From positions 1-25,662 of the forward strand of contig URMZ01000026.1 in the NCBI GenBank assembly GCA_900549025.1: a stretch of 25,662 nucleotides of DNA. The letters run 5' to 3'. Of the stretch, positions 13,226-23,618 are shown piece after piece. Numbering within the stretch: the first letter of the stretch is position 1; every line of letters starts with the position of its first letter. The position numbers and the translations under genes were made by a program. Origin of the DNA: an uncultured Collinsella sp. (GTDB lineage Bacteria; Actinomycetota; Coriobacteriia; Coriobacteriales; Coriobacteriaceae). The notes beneath the pieces are model-generated. The model ran no database searches. It worked only from the letters and a program-made list of their open reading frames with translations, and was not told the DNA's origin.

Positions 13226-16200
13226 GTCGTCGTCGCTGGCACCCAGCTGCTGCAGCAGCATGAGCGCCGCGGCCACCGGGCCGGTGCCGTCGTTGGCGTC
13301 GAGGCCGCGACCCAGGCCGCTGCCCGCACCGGCGCCCGCCTTGTAGGGTACCGACAGCTTGCGGCTCTTGGGGAAGTTCACCGCGCCATAGCGGGTCTTA
13401 AGCTCAAAGGCCACCTTCTTGGGCACGTCGACGCCCAAAAACGTGATGCGGCCGCCACTGAGCGTGACGCTCTCGAGCCCAAGGCGCTCGCCGCGAATAC
13501 GGATTCGTGCGCGATTGAACAGGTTGAGTCCCGCCAACGGCAGCTCGCCATGCGCGGCCTCGGTCTCTTCCTGCACCTCATCGATACTCTCCAGGTCCTC
13601 GGCGGCCGCGAGCTTGCGGTACACGAGCACGCGCTGGTCCACCGCCGGCATGTACTCCTCGGACAAGAAGTAGTCGGCCGGCAGGTTGATGCCCACGCTC
13701 GCCGCCTCCACGCCGGCATCGTCGTCGCCGCGCGCCTCGGCCACAGCCTGGCCCAGCATCTGCGTAAACAGGTCAAAGCCCATGCTCGACAGGTTGCCGT
13801 GCTGCTCGGCGCCCATGAGCGAACCGGCGCCGCGGATCTCCAGGTCGCGCATGGCGATGCGCATGCCGCTGCCCAGGTCCTGGAACTCGGAAAGTGCGGT
13901 CAGGCGCGCCGTGGCCTCCTCGGTGAGCGGCAGCTCGCCGGGGAACATAAAGTACGCATAGGCCTGCGTGGCAGAGCGGCCCACACGGCCCTTGAGCTGG
14001 TAGAGCTGCGCCAGACCTAGGCGCTGCGAGTCCTCGATGATGAGCGTGTTGGCGGTCGCGTTGTCGATGCCGCTCTCCACGATGGTCGTGGCGATGAGCA
14101 CGTCGATCTTTTTGGTCGCGAACTCGATCATCACGTCCTCGACCTCGCGCGGGCTCATCTTGCCGTGAGCCACACCCACGCGCGCCTCGGGCGCGGCCTC
14201 GTGCACACGCGCCACGGCGTCGTCGATGGTCTTGACGCGGTTGGACACGTAGTACACCTGGCCGCCGCGACCCACCTCCAGGCGAATCGCCGCGCTCACC
14301 ACATCGGGGTCGTACTCCCCCACGTGCACGATCACGGGACGACGCCCGGTCGGCGGCGTCGTGATCAGGCTCATGTCGCGCACGCCACTCGTGGCCATCT
14401 GCATGGTACGCGGAATGGGCGTTGCCGAAAGCGTGAGCACGTCGATCTGCTCGCGCAGGTTCTTGAGCTGCTCCTTGTGCTGCACGCCAAAGCGCTGTTC
14501 CTCGTCGATGATCACCAGGCCCAGGTTCTTGGGGTTCACATCGGCCGAAAGCAGGCGGTGCGTGCCGATGAGCACATCGATCGTGCCCTTGGCAAATGCC
14601 TTGAGCGCGCGCTTCTGCTGCGCCGGCGTGCGGAAGCGGCTGAGCACCTCAACCTCGAGGCCAAACGGAGCAAAGCGCTCAAAGAAGGTCTCGTAGTGCT
14701 GCTGGGCAAGAATGGTCGTGGGGCAGAGCACCATGACCTGGCGGCCGGAGTCCACGCACTTAAACGCCGCGCGCAGGGCAACCTCGGTCTTGCCGAAGCC
14801 CACGTCGCCGCACAGCAGGCGGTCCATGGGCTTGGGCGCCTCCATGTCGGCCTTAATGTCGGCGATGGCCTCCAGCTGGTCGCGCGTCTCGTCGTAAGGG
14901 AAGCTCTCCTCCATCTCGATCTGCTCGGGCGTGTCGGGCGGGCAGGCGATACCGGTAATCGACGAGCGGCGCGTATACAGGTCGACCAGGTCAAACGCCA
15001 GCTTTTTGGCGTTCTTGCGCGCCTTGTTGGTAGCGCGCGTCCAGTCGGCTGTGTTGAGCCTGGTCAGGCGCGGCTTGTCGCCGTCGGGGCCAACGTAGCG
15101 CGTGATGCGGTCGACCTGCTCGAGCGGCACGTAGAGCTTGTCGCCATCGGCATATTCCAGCAAAAAGTAGTCGCGTTCCTTGCCGCCCACTTCCTGGCGC
15201 GCGATCTCGCTAAAGAGCGCGATGCCGTGGGTAGCGTGCACCACGTAATCGCCCGGCTTAAACGGGAACGTGATCTGCGTAATGTCCACCTTGCGGCGGC
15301 TGCGCGCGCGGTTGGCATCCATGCGGGCATTGAGGTCGGCGATCGAGAACACGGCCAGGTTGGCATCGGGCACCACCACGCCCTGCGGCAAGGCGGCATC
15401 GACAAAGGTCACACGTCCGCGCGAAATAGTGGGCACGGCGGCGCCGGCGGCAGCCTGCGCGGCGCCCGCCTCGAGCGAGCGGGCGTTGAGCGCGTCGGCC
15501 TTACGCTCGCGAATGGAAGCATGGGCCTCCTGGCGTGCGGCACGGTCGGCGGAATCCGCCGCTGCCACGCGAACGCGGTCGCCGATAACACCAGCGTTTT
15601 CGGGGGCGGACGTCAGCGACTCCTCAAAGGTAATGCCCTCGTCGCCAAAGGTAAGCTCCATCGACTCGCGCGCACCGCGGTCGGGAATGGCAAACACGCA
15701 GGCGTAGCGCTTGCCCACGACTTCCTGAATGCGCGTCATAAAGCGATTGTCCGAGCCCGCAATGGCCGGCTGCTCAATCTTGAGCTCCGCCGTCACCGCG
15801 CCGCCGGCACGGATGAGGCTCACGTAGTTCAGGCGCTGCTGGGCACCAAAATCGAGCTGCTGGGCACGTACATACAGGCCATCCAGCCGGTCAATCCCTG
15901 CCTCGCCAGCACGCGCCTCGATATCCTCGTAGGCACGCAGGCAATCGTCGAACAGCGAGCGCGGCTCGGACAGCACCACGAGCGCCTTGCCGCTCACGTG
16001 CGCCAGCGGGCTCACGGTCTGGCCGTACATTACCGGCAAAAAGCGGTCGAGCTCGGGTGTAACGATGCGCGCATCCACCATCTCGAGCAATGCGGCCAGC
16101 TTGCTGTCGTCCTGGCTGGCGCGATAGAGCGCCACATGCATGTTGTGGACGGCCTCGTCGGTAAGCGCCAGCTCACGGCAGGGGAAGATCTCGATGCTGT

Positions 16201-16855
16201 CTTCGTTACCGATGGTCTGCCCCGTTGAGCTCACCATGCGACGGATGCGGTCGATCTCGTCGCCAAAGAACTCAATGCGCACGGGCGCTTTTTCCTGCGC
16301 GGGAAACACCTCGACGGTGTCGCCGTGCACGCGGAACAGACCGGGCGCGTCGGCGGCGCCGGCATTGGTGTAGCCCATGCCCACTAGGCGCTGCGGCACC
16401 TCATCAAAAGGAATCTCCTCGCCCACCGCAAAGGTCGTGGACTCCCAATAGCGGCTCTCGACCGGCGGCACGCAGCGCAGCAGCGCGCGGGCCGAGGCAA
16501 CCATGATGCAGTTGTCCCCGCGCACGATGCGCCCCAGAGCCTCGCAGCGCTGCGCCACCACGGCATCGTCGGGCGCCTGCTCGCGCCACGGATAGTCCTT
16601 GCGCTCGGGAAAGCGGCACACGTGTGCCAGCCCCACATAGGCGGCCAGGCTGCGCGTAGCGCGATCGGCCGCGTCCTCGCCGCTCACGATATAGACCGTG
16701 GGGCGCGGACGGCGCGCAAACTGGGCCGCCGCCATAAGCGTGCGACCCGACTGCGACACGGCCAGCGTCACGTCCTCGCCGGCATCGAGTCCGGCCTCGA
16801 CGGTCTGCAACGCCTCGGCAGTGTAGAGCTGCGCGGCTATACGGTGAATGAGCAT
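13223..16855 (-). CDS. mfd: Transcription-repair coupling factor
   Basis: The 1210-residue protein has the full Mfd layout. A UvrB-like N-terminal region covers about 1-340. A CarD-like RNA polymerase interaction domain starts near residue 530 (FKPGDYVVHATHGIALF). The SF2 translocase has Walker A GDVGFGKTEVAL near 685, LVIIDEEQRFGV (DEEQ box) near 783 and LTLSATPIPRTM near 810. A C-terminal TRCF domain ends in an acidic tail. Mfd removes stalled RNA polymerase from lesions and recruits UvrA. The start at 16855 is set by GGAGG 6 nt upstream. The stretch at about 455-490 is Ala/Arg-rich and less conserved. It follows nth across a terminator. The stop codon lies in a repeat remnant. Confidence 0.97.
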   Translation of the reverse strand: MLIHRIAAQLYTAEALQTVEAGLDAGEDVTLAVSQSGRTLMAAAQFARRPRPTVYIVSGEDAADRATRSLAAYVGLAHVCRFPERKDYPWREQAPDDAVVAQRCEALGRIVRGDNCIMVASARALLRCVPPVESRYWESTTFAVGEEIPFDEVPQRLVGMGYTNAGAADAPGLFRVHGDTVEVFPAQEKAPVRIEFFGDEIDRIRRMVSSTGQTIGNEDSIEIFPCRELALTDEAVHNMHVALYRASQDDSKLAALLEMVDARIVTPELDRFLPVMYGQTVSPLAHVSGKALVVLSEPRSLFDDCLRAYEDIEARAGEAGIDRLDGLYVRAQQLDFGAQQRLNYVSLIRAGGAVTAELKIEQPAIAGSDNRFMTRIQEVVGKRYACVFAIPDRGARESMELTFGDEGITFEESLTSAPENAGVIGDRVRVAAADSADRAARQEAHASIRERKADALNARSLEAGAAQAAAGAAVPTISRGRVTFVDAALPQGVVVPDANLAVFSIADLNARMDANRARSRRKVDITQITFPFKPGDYVVHATHGIALFSEIARQEVGGKERDYFLLEYADGDKLYVPLEQVDRITRYVGPDGDKPRLTRLNTADWTRATNKARKNAKKLAFDLVDLYTRRSSITGIACPPDTPEQIEMEESFPYDETRDQLEAIADIKADMEAPKPMDRLLCGDVGFGKTEVALRAAFKCVDSGRQVMVLCPTTILAQQHYETFFERFAPFGLEVEVLSRFRTPAQQKRALKAFAKGTIDVLIGTHRLLSADVNPKNLGLVIIDEEQRFGVQHKEQLKNLREQIDVLTLSATPIPRTMQMATSGVRDMSLITTPPTGRRPVIVHVGEYDPDVVSAAIRLEVGRGGQVYYVSNRVKTIDDAVARVHEAAPEARVGVAHGKMSPREVEDVMIEFATKKIDVLIATTIVESGIDNATANTLIIEDSQRLGLAQLYQLKGRVGRSATQAYAYFMFPGELPLTEEATARLTALSEFQDLGSGMRIAMRDLEIRGAGSLMGAEQHGNLSSMGFDLFTQMLGQAVAEARGDDDAGVEAASVGINLPADYFLSEEYMPAVDQRVLVYRKLAAAEDLESIDEVQEETEAAHGELPLAGLNLFNRARIRIRGERLGLESVTLSGGRITFLGVDVPKKVAFELKTRYGAVNFPKSRKLSVPYKAGAGAGSGLGRGLDANDGTGPVAAALMLLQQLGASDDD

Positions 16856-16885
16856 GCTGTTCCTCCGGCATCGCAACGCCAAAAG

Positions 16886-16908
16886 CCCGCCGGGGCAAGC
16901 TCGGCGGG
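16886..16908 (-). terminator. Intrinsic terminator downstream of nth
   Basis: CCCGCCG (16886-16892) pairs with CGGCGGG (16902-16908) around a 9-nt loop and is followed on the minus strand by CTTTTGG. It lies about 105 nt past the nth stop codon and just upstream of the mfd ribosome binding site. Confidence 0.65.
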
Positions 16909-17012
16909 TCGTACGTCAAATACATTGTCTGTCATGGTAGCGCATGGAGAGGACTCCGGCTCAAGGGCAAACCCAGCCCCGCAAAAAACGCCAGACGAAG
17001 ATGCGTTCCGCC

Positions 17013-17678
17013 CTACCCCGCTACGCGCACGCTGGGGCACAAATCTGCCAGCGGACACTCGTCACACTTGGGTTTGCGGGCGTCGCAGATCTCGCGACCG
17101 AAGGTGATCCACTGATGGTTAACCGACTCCCAATACTCGTGCGGCAAAATCTTGAGCAGATCCTGCTCGGTCTTGAGCGGCTCCTTGGCATGCGTCTTGG
17201 GACTCAGCATCAGGCGGTGCGCAATGCGGTTGACGTGCGTGTCCACCGCAATGCCTTCCACGATGCCATACCCCACGTTGAGCACGATGTTCGCCGTCTT
17301 GCGTCCCACGCCCGGCAGCTTCACGAGTTCCTTCATGTCGGCCGGCACCTCGCCGCCATAGTCGGCGACGATCATCTGCGCGGCCTCGACGGCATGTTTG
17401 GCTTTGCTCTTGTAGAAGCCGAGCGACTTGATGGTGTCTGCCACGTCAGCCACGCTCGCCCCAGCCATGGCCTCGGGTGTGGGCCACTGGGCAAACAGCC
17501 GCGGCGTCACTTTGTTGACCTGCGCGTCGGTCGTTTGCGCCGAGAGCAACACCGCGATCAGCAGGCGGAAGGGATTCTCGTGGTCCAAAAAGCACTCGAC
17601 CGGGCCATAGCGACGGTTGAGGCGCTCACACACCTCAACGGCGCGCTCGCGTTTGGCGGCATTGGTCTCGCGTGGCAT
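17013..17678 (-). CDS. nth: Endonuclease III (DNA glycosylase/AP lyase)
   Basis: The 221-residue enzyme excises oxidised pyrimidines and cleaves the AP site. It has the helix-hairpin-helix LVKLPGVGRKTANIVLNVGY with catalytic Lys127, and VDTHVNRIAHRL with catalytic Asp146. The C-terminal [4Fe-4S] site is complete: Cys198, Cys205, Cys208 and Cys214 in C-x6-C-x2-C-x5-C spacing. The length is normal. The start at 17678 has GGAG 5 nt upstream. It lies 63 nt downstream of the ABC exporter gene, so the two may be co-transcribed, and it ends before the terminator at 16886-16908. It contrasts with the MutY-like protein at 23619, which lacks the cluster. Confidence 0.96.
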   Translation of the reverse strand: MPRETNAAKRERAVEVCERLNRRYGPVECFLDHENPFRLLIAVLLSAQTTDAQVNKVTPRLFAQWPTPEAMAGASVADVADTIKSLGFYKSKAKHAVEAAQMIVADYGGEVPADMKELVKLPGVGRKTANIVLNVGYGIVEGIAVDTHVNRIAHRLMLSPKTHAKEPLKTEQDLLKILPHEYWESVNHQWITFGREICDARKPKCDECPLADLCPSVRVAG

Positions 17679-17741
17679 AACGACTCCTCGGCTCAACGGC
17701 ACAATAAACTTATGGGCACAATTGTCCCACGTCCGAGACGC

Positions 17742-19544
<1,803 letters not shown>

Positions 19545-19626
19545 GGGCTTCCTTTCGCGTCTGATAGGGCGAAACGCCATTGTTGCACGTTGGAGCACGC
19601 TTCAGACAAGTGCGATGCGAAAAGCA

Positions 19627-19638
19627 GCGGGCACCCGC
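19627..19638 (-). terminator. Weak hairpin after rmuC, possible terminator
   Basis: GCGGG (19627-19631) and CCCGC (19634-19638) could form a very short stem followed on the minus strand by TGCTTTTCG, about 38 nt past the rmuC stop codon. The 2-nt gap is too short for an open loop, so evidence is weak. Confidence 0.25.
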
Positions 19639-19676
19639 GTTTACGCCGGCGCCCCACCGTCTTGTTGCAATTAGTC

Positions 19677-21026
19677 CTAGTCTTTTTGGTCTGCGAGCAG
19701 CTCCGCGGACGTAAGCCCCAAAATCTCGTCGGCCTCCTCGGCATCTTCCAGCGCGTCGATGTCCTTGAGCTTGCGCTCCATGACGTTGGTGCGCGTGGTA
19801 ATGATGCCCTCGACCGTTTTGCCCGCGGTCTCGATCTGCTGCTGGGCGCGGCGCAGCGCCTTTTGATAGCGCGGCAGCTCGGCCTTGACAGCGGAGAGCA
19901 CGCGCAGTACATCGTCGGTGCGTTTTTGCAGCTTAAACGTTTGGTAACTCATCTGCAGGCTGTTGAGAATGGCCGCCATGGTGCTGGGGCCGGCAACGTT
20001 GACGTGATAGTCGCGGCCCAGGGTCTCGATAAGCCCGGGGCGGCTGACGACCTCGGCGTACAGTCCTTCAAACGGCACGAACATGATGCCAAAGTTGGTC
20101 GTTGCCGGCACACTCAGGTACTTTTCGCAGATGTCCTTTGCCTCGCGCTTCACCATCATATCGAGCGTCTTGCGCGCTGCGGCGACGGCCTCCGCGTCAC
20201 CCGACTCCTGCGCGTCGAGCAGGTGCTCGTACGCGTCGCCCGGAAACTTGGAGTCAATCGGCAGCAGCACGGGGTCGCCCTCGTCCACCGGCAGCTTGAC
20301 GGCAAACTCAACGCGCTCCGAGGCGCCGGGCTTGGTGGCGACGTTTTCCAGATACTGGTCGGGTGTAAGAATGTCCGCCAGAATTGCACCCAGCTGCACC
20401 TCGCCCAAAATACCACGCGCCTTCACGTTGCCCAGCACGCGCTTAAGGTCGCCCACGCCGGTGGCGATGGACTGCATGTCGCCCAGACCCTTGTACACGG
20501 CCTCGAGCTGGTCGCTCACCTGCTTAAACGATGCCGACAGGCGATCGTTGAGCGTGCGGGAGAGTTTCTCGTCCACCGTCGCGCGCATCTGATCGAGTTG
20601 CACGTTGTTGTCTTTGCGGATAGCACCCAGCTGGGCATCGACCGTCTCGCGCACCTTGTCCAGGCGGTGCTCGATGCCCTCGCGGTTGGCACCGAGCTGT
20701 TGGGCCGTCTCGCGGCGAAGGTCATCCATCCGGTCACCAGCTTGCGAAAACTCACGTGCGATGGTCAGGTAACGTTGCTGCTCCACGGCCGCATCTGTCG
20801 TCTGCTGCTGCGCGATGGCGTTGGCCGTGCGGCGAGTTTCGGCCAGCGCGACGTTCAGGGCATCGAGCGCGTTGTTGGCCTGCTCGAGTGCTGCCAGCGT
20901 TTCCGCGCTACTGTCGCCACGCTCCCGCAACTCGGCACGCAGGCTCTTGAGCTGGAGGGCGCAAGCCACAGCAACCCCCACCGCCACCAAGGCGATCACA
21001 ACAAGCACAATATCAATAGCAGACAT
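19677..21026 (-). CDS. rmuC: RmuC-family DNA recombination protein
   Basis: The 449-residue protein starts with a single membrane anchor (about residues 3-25, IDIVLVVIALVAVGVAVACAL). A long coiled coil follows (about 27-190, rich in Glu/Ala/Gln/Arg heptads). The RmuC nuclease-like domain covers about 195-420. It includes GDLKRVLGNVKARGILGEVQLGAILADIL, VEFAVKLP, LLPIDSKFPGDAYEHLL (PD-(D/E)XK-like DSK) and NFGIMFVPFEGLYAEVV. RmuC limits inversion of short repeats in E. coli, notable in a region rich in inverted repeats. The start at 21026 is chosen because GGAG lies just upstream (3 nt) and the anchor follows directly; the more upstream ATG has no site. The tail is acidic. Confidence 0.94.
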   Translation of the reverse strand: MSAIDIVLVVIALVAVGVAVACALQLKSLRAELRERGDSSAETLAALEQANNALDALNVALAETRRTANAIAQQQTTDAAVEQQRYLTIAREFSQAGDRMDDLRRETAQQLGANREGIEHRLDKVRETVDAQLGAIRKDNNVQLDQMRATVDEKLSRTLNDRLSASFKQVSDQLEAVYKGLGDMQSIATGVGDLKRVLGNVKARGILGEVQLGAILADILTPDQYLENVATKPGASERVEFAVKLPVDEGDPVLLPIDSKFPGDAYEHLLDAQESGDAEAVAAARKTLDMMVKREAKDICEKYLSVPATTNFGIMFVPFEGLYAEVVSRPGLIETLGRDYHVNVAGPSTMAAILNSLQMSYQTFKLQKRTDDVLRVLSAVKAELPRYQKALRRAQQQIETAGKTVEGIITTRTNVMERKLKDIDALEDAEEADEILGLTSAELLADQKD

Positions 21027-21150
21027 AAACTCCGCCCAACAAACCCAATCGATCATCAATCAAAACCGCGATCAATCTTACCCCGCCACACGCACGGATC
21101 ACTCACTGCCTTGCAGACAAATTTCTCCTAGAACCGCGGACGCTAAAACG

Positions 21151-21585
21151 CTAACTCTCCCAGCCGGCGCGAATGGTTGTTACGACATCGCCTAGGCGCT
21201 GGCCGAGAGCCGCTAGATGTTGGAGTACCTCGTTGGGCGATGCGCCGTTGAGGATGCACGTGAGGGCATACGACGCCAGAAAGATGGCCACAAGCCCTAA
21301 CGGGATGAGCACGATCATCGCCAAGGTGCGCAGGCGCTGGCCCACGCGGCGACGACGCGCACGACGCTTGTCGAACGCGAGCTCCTGCGCATATGAATCT
21401 TGCTGTACGGAATAGGCCTCTGGTGCCGATTCGCACCCGGGCACAGCTGCAGGTACAGCAGCGGGCACGACATTTTGCGCAAAGGGCTGGACTGCCGCCC
21501 CTTGCATTTGTATCTCCATGAGTCGTTGCTGCTGACGCAACATGCGCTCGGCTTGCTGCTGCGGAGTCTCAAGAAACAGATCCAT
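21151..21585 (-). CDS. Small single-pass membrane protein of unknown function
   Basis: I do not recognise this 144-residue protein. The N-terminal third is Gln-rich (TPQQQAERMLRQQQRLMEIQMQG) and could form a helix or coiled coil. An Ala/Pro/Val-rich linker follows, then a strongly basic patch (DKRRARRRRVGQRLR, about residues 72-86). One hydrophobic helix lies at about 88-112. By the positive-inside rule the long N-terminal part is cytoplasmic, and the short C-terminal part (ASPNEVLQHLAALGQRLGDVVTTIRAG) is outside. GGAGG lies 5 nt upstream of the ATG at 21585, which supports a real gene. It lies upstream of rmuC (gap 124 nt) in the same direction. No function is proposed. Confidence 0.75.
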   Translation of the reverse strand: MDLFLETPQQQAERMLRQQQRLMEIQMQGAAVQPFAQNVVPAAVPAAVPGCESAPEAYSVQQDSYAQELAFDKRRARRRRVGQRLRTLAMIVLIPLGLVAIFLASYALTCILNGASPNEVLQHLAALGQRLGDVVTTIRAGWES

Positions 21586-21843
21586 GCTGGCCTCCAAAAT
21601 CGGAGCATTCGACGCTTACGACCAGCATCCCGCACCGCCATGACCGCGACAACGCAATCGCCGGCAATAGCCACAAAGTTTCTTTTGCTCAAAAGCTGTC
21701 GAAAAGCTCAACAACTCCCCTACCAGCACTTTCTCTGAGCTTTTTTCGCCAGCAATCTTTTGGCCTTCCACCCTTACGCCAACTGACCAAAATCTAACCA
21801 AAAGCTTGACGAAAATTGTGGAGACCGGGACCCCACACAAAAA

Positions 21844-21866
21844 GTGCCGCCCCAAAGGGGCGGCAC
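21844..21866 (-). terminator. Intrinsic terminator of the 22019-22651 gene
   Basis: A perfect 10-bp stem, GTGCCGCCCC / GGGGCGGCAC, with a 3-nt loop, is followed on the minus strand by TTTTTGTG. The same stem recurs at 22717-22740. Confidence 0.88.
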
Positions 21867-21916
21867 ACAAACTTATTATCAGCTTTTCTGTAACGAGCAT
21901 GCGACGACTCAACGCC

Positions 21917-22000
21917 GGGGCGCAGGGCGGGGAAACCTTTGCCTCGCGCGACCCTGCGAAGCCGTGAGCGAGAGGGGAAGGTTTCCCCGCCCTGCGCCCC
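21917..22000. repeat. 84-nt palindromic element, copy 1
   Basis: The outer 23 nt (21917-21939) are the perfect reverse complement of 21978-22000. The central 46 nt (21936-21981) match 22803-22848 at 45 positions, while the 19-nt outer arms are unrelated to those of copy 2. The inner part pairs CCTCGC with GCGAG(A)GG around the conserved loop segment ACCCTGCGAAGCCGTGA. Confidence 0.88.
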
Positions 22001-22018
22001 GTGGTCGGTGAGAACAGA

Positions 22019-22651
22019 CTACATGCCCGCGAGACCGCGGGCGGCGGTGGCGCACAGAAACGCCAAGGCTAGAATCACGAGCGAGCCCGCAATATCGGCC
22101 ACCACGCCCGCAAAGCGACGCTCAAACAACCAGCTCTCGAAGTGCGGGGCAACGTTGCGCCAAACACGCCACAGCAAGATGCCCATACCGATGACGCCCG
22201 GGATATTGAGCAGTAGGATCTCGGAGCACAAAAGACCGATCAGGTTACCGGCGGCAAAGCCCGCATCACCCTCGCAGTATTTGCGGTAGACCATATACAG
22301 CATGTACGCCACAAACGGCTGCAAGCACGCAGAAATAAACGAGACCACCATCGAGGGGTCCTGCGAAAAGACCTCGGTGAGTTTATCGACACTCGTGGCG
22401 TCCTTCGAAGCCAAGAATAAACCGATAACCACAAGGGGCACCACGCCCAAAATTACCTCGACCAGAGTAAACAACTTGGCAGTCAAATCCTCACTAGCCG
22501 AATTCAAATGAGGCGCCCACTCAGGATGAGCATGCGCGCCGACTTTCTTGTCCTTCTCGGCACGATCGGCCTTTTTACCCTCGGCAACCCGACGACCAGG
22601 ATCCTTGCGAGTTCCCGCCGCAGCAACCCGAGCCCGAGACTTCTTGCCCAT
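22019..22651 (-). CDS. Membrane protein of unknown function, four hydrophobic helices
   Basis: I do not recognise this 210-residue protein. The first 60 residues are very basic and soluble (MGKKSRARVAAAGTRKDPG..., then EGKKADRAEKDKK), probably disordered and cytoplasmic. Hydrophobic helices follow at about residues 72-92 (FTLVEVILGVVPLVVIGLFLA), 107-127 (VVSFISACLQPFVAYMLYMV), 136-163 (FAAGNLIGLLCSEILLLNIPGVIG) and 188-208. The ribosome binding site is weak (GATGGGG about 8 nt from the ATG), but the coding frame is clean and longer readings would include a terminator. It is a single-gene unit bracketed by twin terminators. No function is proposed. Confidence 0.78.
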   Translation of the reverse strand: MGKKSRARVAAAGTRKDPGRRVAEGKKADRAEKDKKVGAHAHPEWAPHLNSASEDLTAKLFTLVEVILGVVPLVVIGLFLASKDATSVDKLTEVFSQDPSMVVSFISACLQPFVAYMLYMVYRKYCEGDAGFAAGNLIGLLCSEILLLNIPGVIGMGILLWRVWRNVAPHFESWLFERRFAGVVADIAGSLVILALAFLCATAARGLAGM

Positions 22652-22716
22652 AAAAAACACCCCATCAGGTAGTAGATAAACTAAAAGTCGCCACCCAGTG
22701 TACCCCCTAACAAATA

Positions 22717-22740
22717 GTGCCGCCCCAAAAGGGGCGGCAC
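22717..22740 (-). terminator. Intrinsic terminator downstream of rubrerythrin
   Basis: GTGCCGCCCC (22717-22726) and GGGGCGGCAC (22731-22740) form a perfect 10-bp stem with a 4-nt loop, followed on the minus strand by TATTTGTTAG. The stem is identical to the one at 21844-21866. Confidence 0.75.
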
Positions 22741-22783
22741 GCAAACCAATCTATTAGCCAAAACTCGTTGGCTAGCCCGTGTC

Positions 22784-22867
22784 GTCAGACCCGCGGCGTA
22801 TGCCTTTGCCTCGCGCGACCCTGCGAAGCCGTGAGCGAGAGGGAAAGGGATGCGCCGCGGGTCTGAC
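22784..22867. repeat. 84-nt palindromic element, copy 2
   Basis: GTCAGACCCGCGGCG (22784-22798) is the perfect reverse complement of 22853-22867. The core 22803-22848 is 45/46 identical to copy 1. Total length is again 84 nt although the arm sequences differ completely. Confidence 0.88.
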
Positions 22868-22893
22868 GCCCGGAACGGTGAAACCAGCAGTTG

Positions 22894-22950
22894 CCCTGCG
22901 AAGCCGTGAGCGGGGAGGGAAGGTAATCCCGCCCTCCCGGCCCAGCTCAT
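22894..22950. repeat. 84-nt palindromic element, partial copy 3
   Basis: CCCTGCGAAGCCGTGAGCG is shared exactly with the core of copies 1 and 2, and is followed by a diverged GGGGAGGGAAGG. The left arm is missing. GGGAGGG can pair with CCCTCCC (about 22914-22938). It ends about 15 nt before the rubrerythrin stop codon. Confidence 0.7.
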
Positions 22951-22964
22951 GCCAGCGCCACGCG

Positions 22965-23504
22965 CTAGTAGTTCACCACCTGCTCCTCAAAGTACGCCTT
23001 CGGGTGGTTACACACCGGGCACACCTCAGGCGCCTCGGCACCAACGTGCAGGTGCCCGCAGTTCAGGCACTTCCATACCTTCACGCCCTCACGCTCAAAC
23101 ACCTCGCCCGACTCGATGCGCTCGACGAGTTTGTTGTAGCGCTCCTCGTGGGCCTTCTCGACGGCGGCGACACCACGGAACTTCTCGGCGATCTCGGCAA
23201 AGCCCTCCTCCTCGGCGGTCTTGGCGAACTCGTCGTACATCGTGGTCCACTCGTAGTTCTCGCCCGCGGCGGCGTCGCGCAGGTTGTCCAGAGTGCCCGG
23301 AACGGCGCCGTCGTGCAGATACTTAAACCACAGCTTGGCGTGCTCGGACTCGTTGCCCGCCGTCTCGGCAAAGATATTCGAAATCTGAACGTAGCCATCC
23401 TTCTTGGCCTTAGATGCGTAGTAGCGATACTTGGTGTGTGCCTGGGACTCACCGGCAAAAGCGGTCTCGAGGTTCTTCTTGGTTTGGGAATTCTCAAAAT
23501 CCAT
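22965..23504 (-). CDS. rbr: Rubrerythrin
   Basis: The 179-residue protein is a standard rubrerythrin, a cytoplasmic peroxide reductase of anaerobes. The diiron four-helix domain covers about residues 1-135, with [31 protein letters not shown] and [17 protein letters not shown] giving the Glu/His iron ligands. A C-terminal rubredoxin domain has CLNCG and CPVC as the iron-binding cysteine pairs (about residues 146-165). The ATG at 23504 has GGGAAG about 8 nt upstream; the GTG at 23525 adds seven unlikely residues. It is monocistronic, downstream of mutY by 114 nt. Its 3' side holds palindromic elements and a terminator. An oxidative-stress role fits the neighbouring repair glycosylase and Fe-S-type regulator. 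Confidence 0.96.
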   Translation of the reverse strand: MDFENSQTKKNLETAFAGESQAHTKYRYYASKAKKDGYVQISNIFAETAGNESEHAKLWFKYLHDGAVPGTLDNLRDAAAGENYEWTTMYDEFAKTAEEEGFAEIAEKFRGVAAVEKAHEERYNKLVERIESGEVFEREGVKVWKCLNCGHLHVGAEAPEVCPVCNHPKAYFEEQVVNY

Positions 23505-23618
23505 AGGTGTACTTCCCTTCAACACGTGCCGCCCATAGGCTTTGAGCGACCTTGTCTTTAGGATGCCCTCAAGCCGCGAATTTAAACCTTACAATCCCGT
23601 TCTTCAGATTTGAGCGGG

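Larger units (their letters stand above)
21586..22018. other. Gene-free stretch upstream of the small membrane protein
   Basis: These 433 nt contain an 84-nt palindromic element (21917-22000), a strong terminator (21844-21866) and an A/T-richer part (about 21670-21840) that probably carries the promoter of the next gene. Several AGCTTTT repeats occur there. The 98-codon minus-strand frame over it crosses the terminator and is unlikely to be real. Confidence 0.65.
22652..22964. other. Gene-free stretch between the rubrerythrin and the unknown membrane protein
   Basis: These 313 nt hold a partial third copy of the 84-nt element (22894-22950), complete copy 2 (22784-22867), a small TAGCCAA/TTGGCTA hairpin (22755-22774) and a terminator (22717-22740). 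No reading frame here is supportable. Confidence 0.7.

Noticed and set aside
14165..16228. Long plus-strand open frame (about 690 codons) inside mfd
   Set aside because: It is antisense to conserved mfd motifs, and its His/Arg/Ala-rich translation matches no domain.
21616..21912. 98-codon minus-strand frame upstream of the small membrane protein
   Set aside because: It runs through a strong intrinsic terminator and a likely promoter region; the frame is probably accidental.
21917..22950. CRISPR array
   Set aside because: The repeated segments are 84-nt palindromes with variable arms, only two full copies about 870 nt apart with a gene between, and no regular spacers or cas genes.
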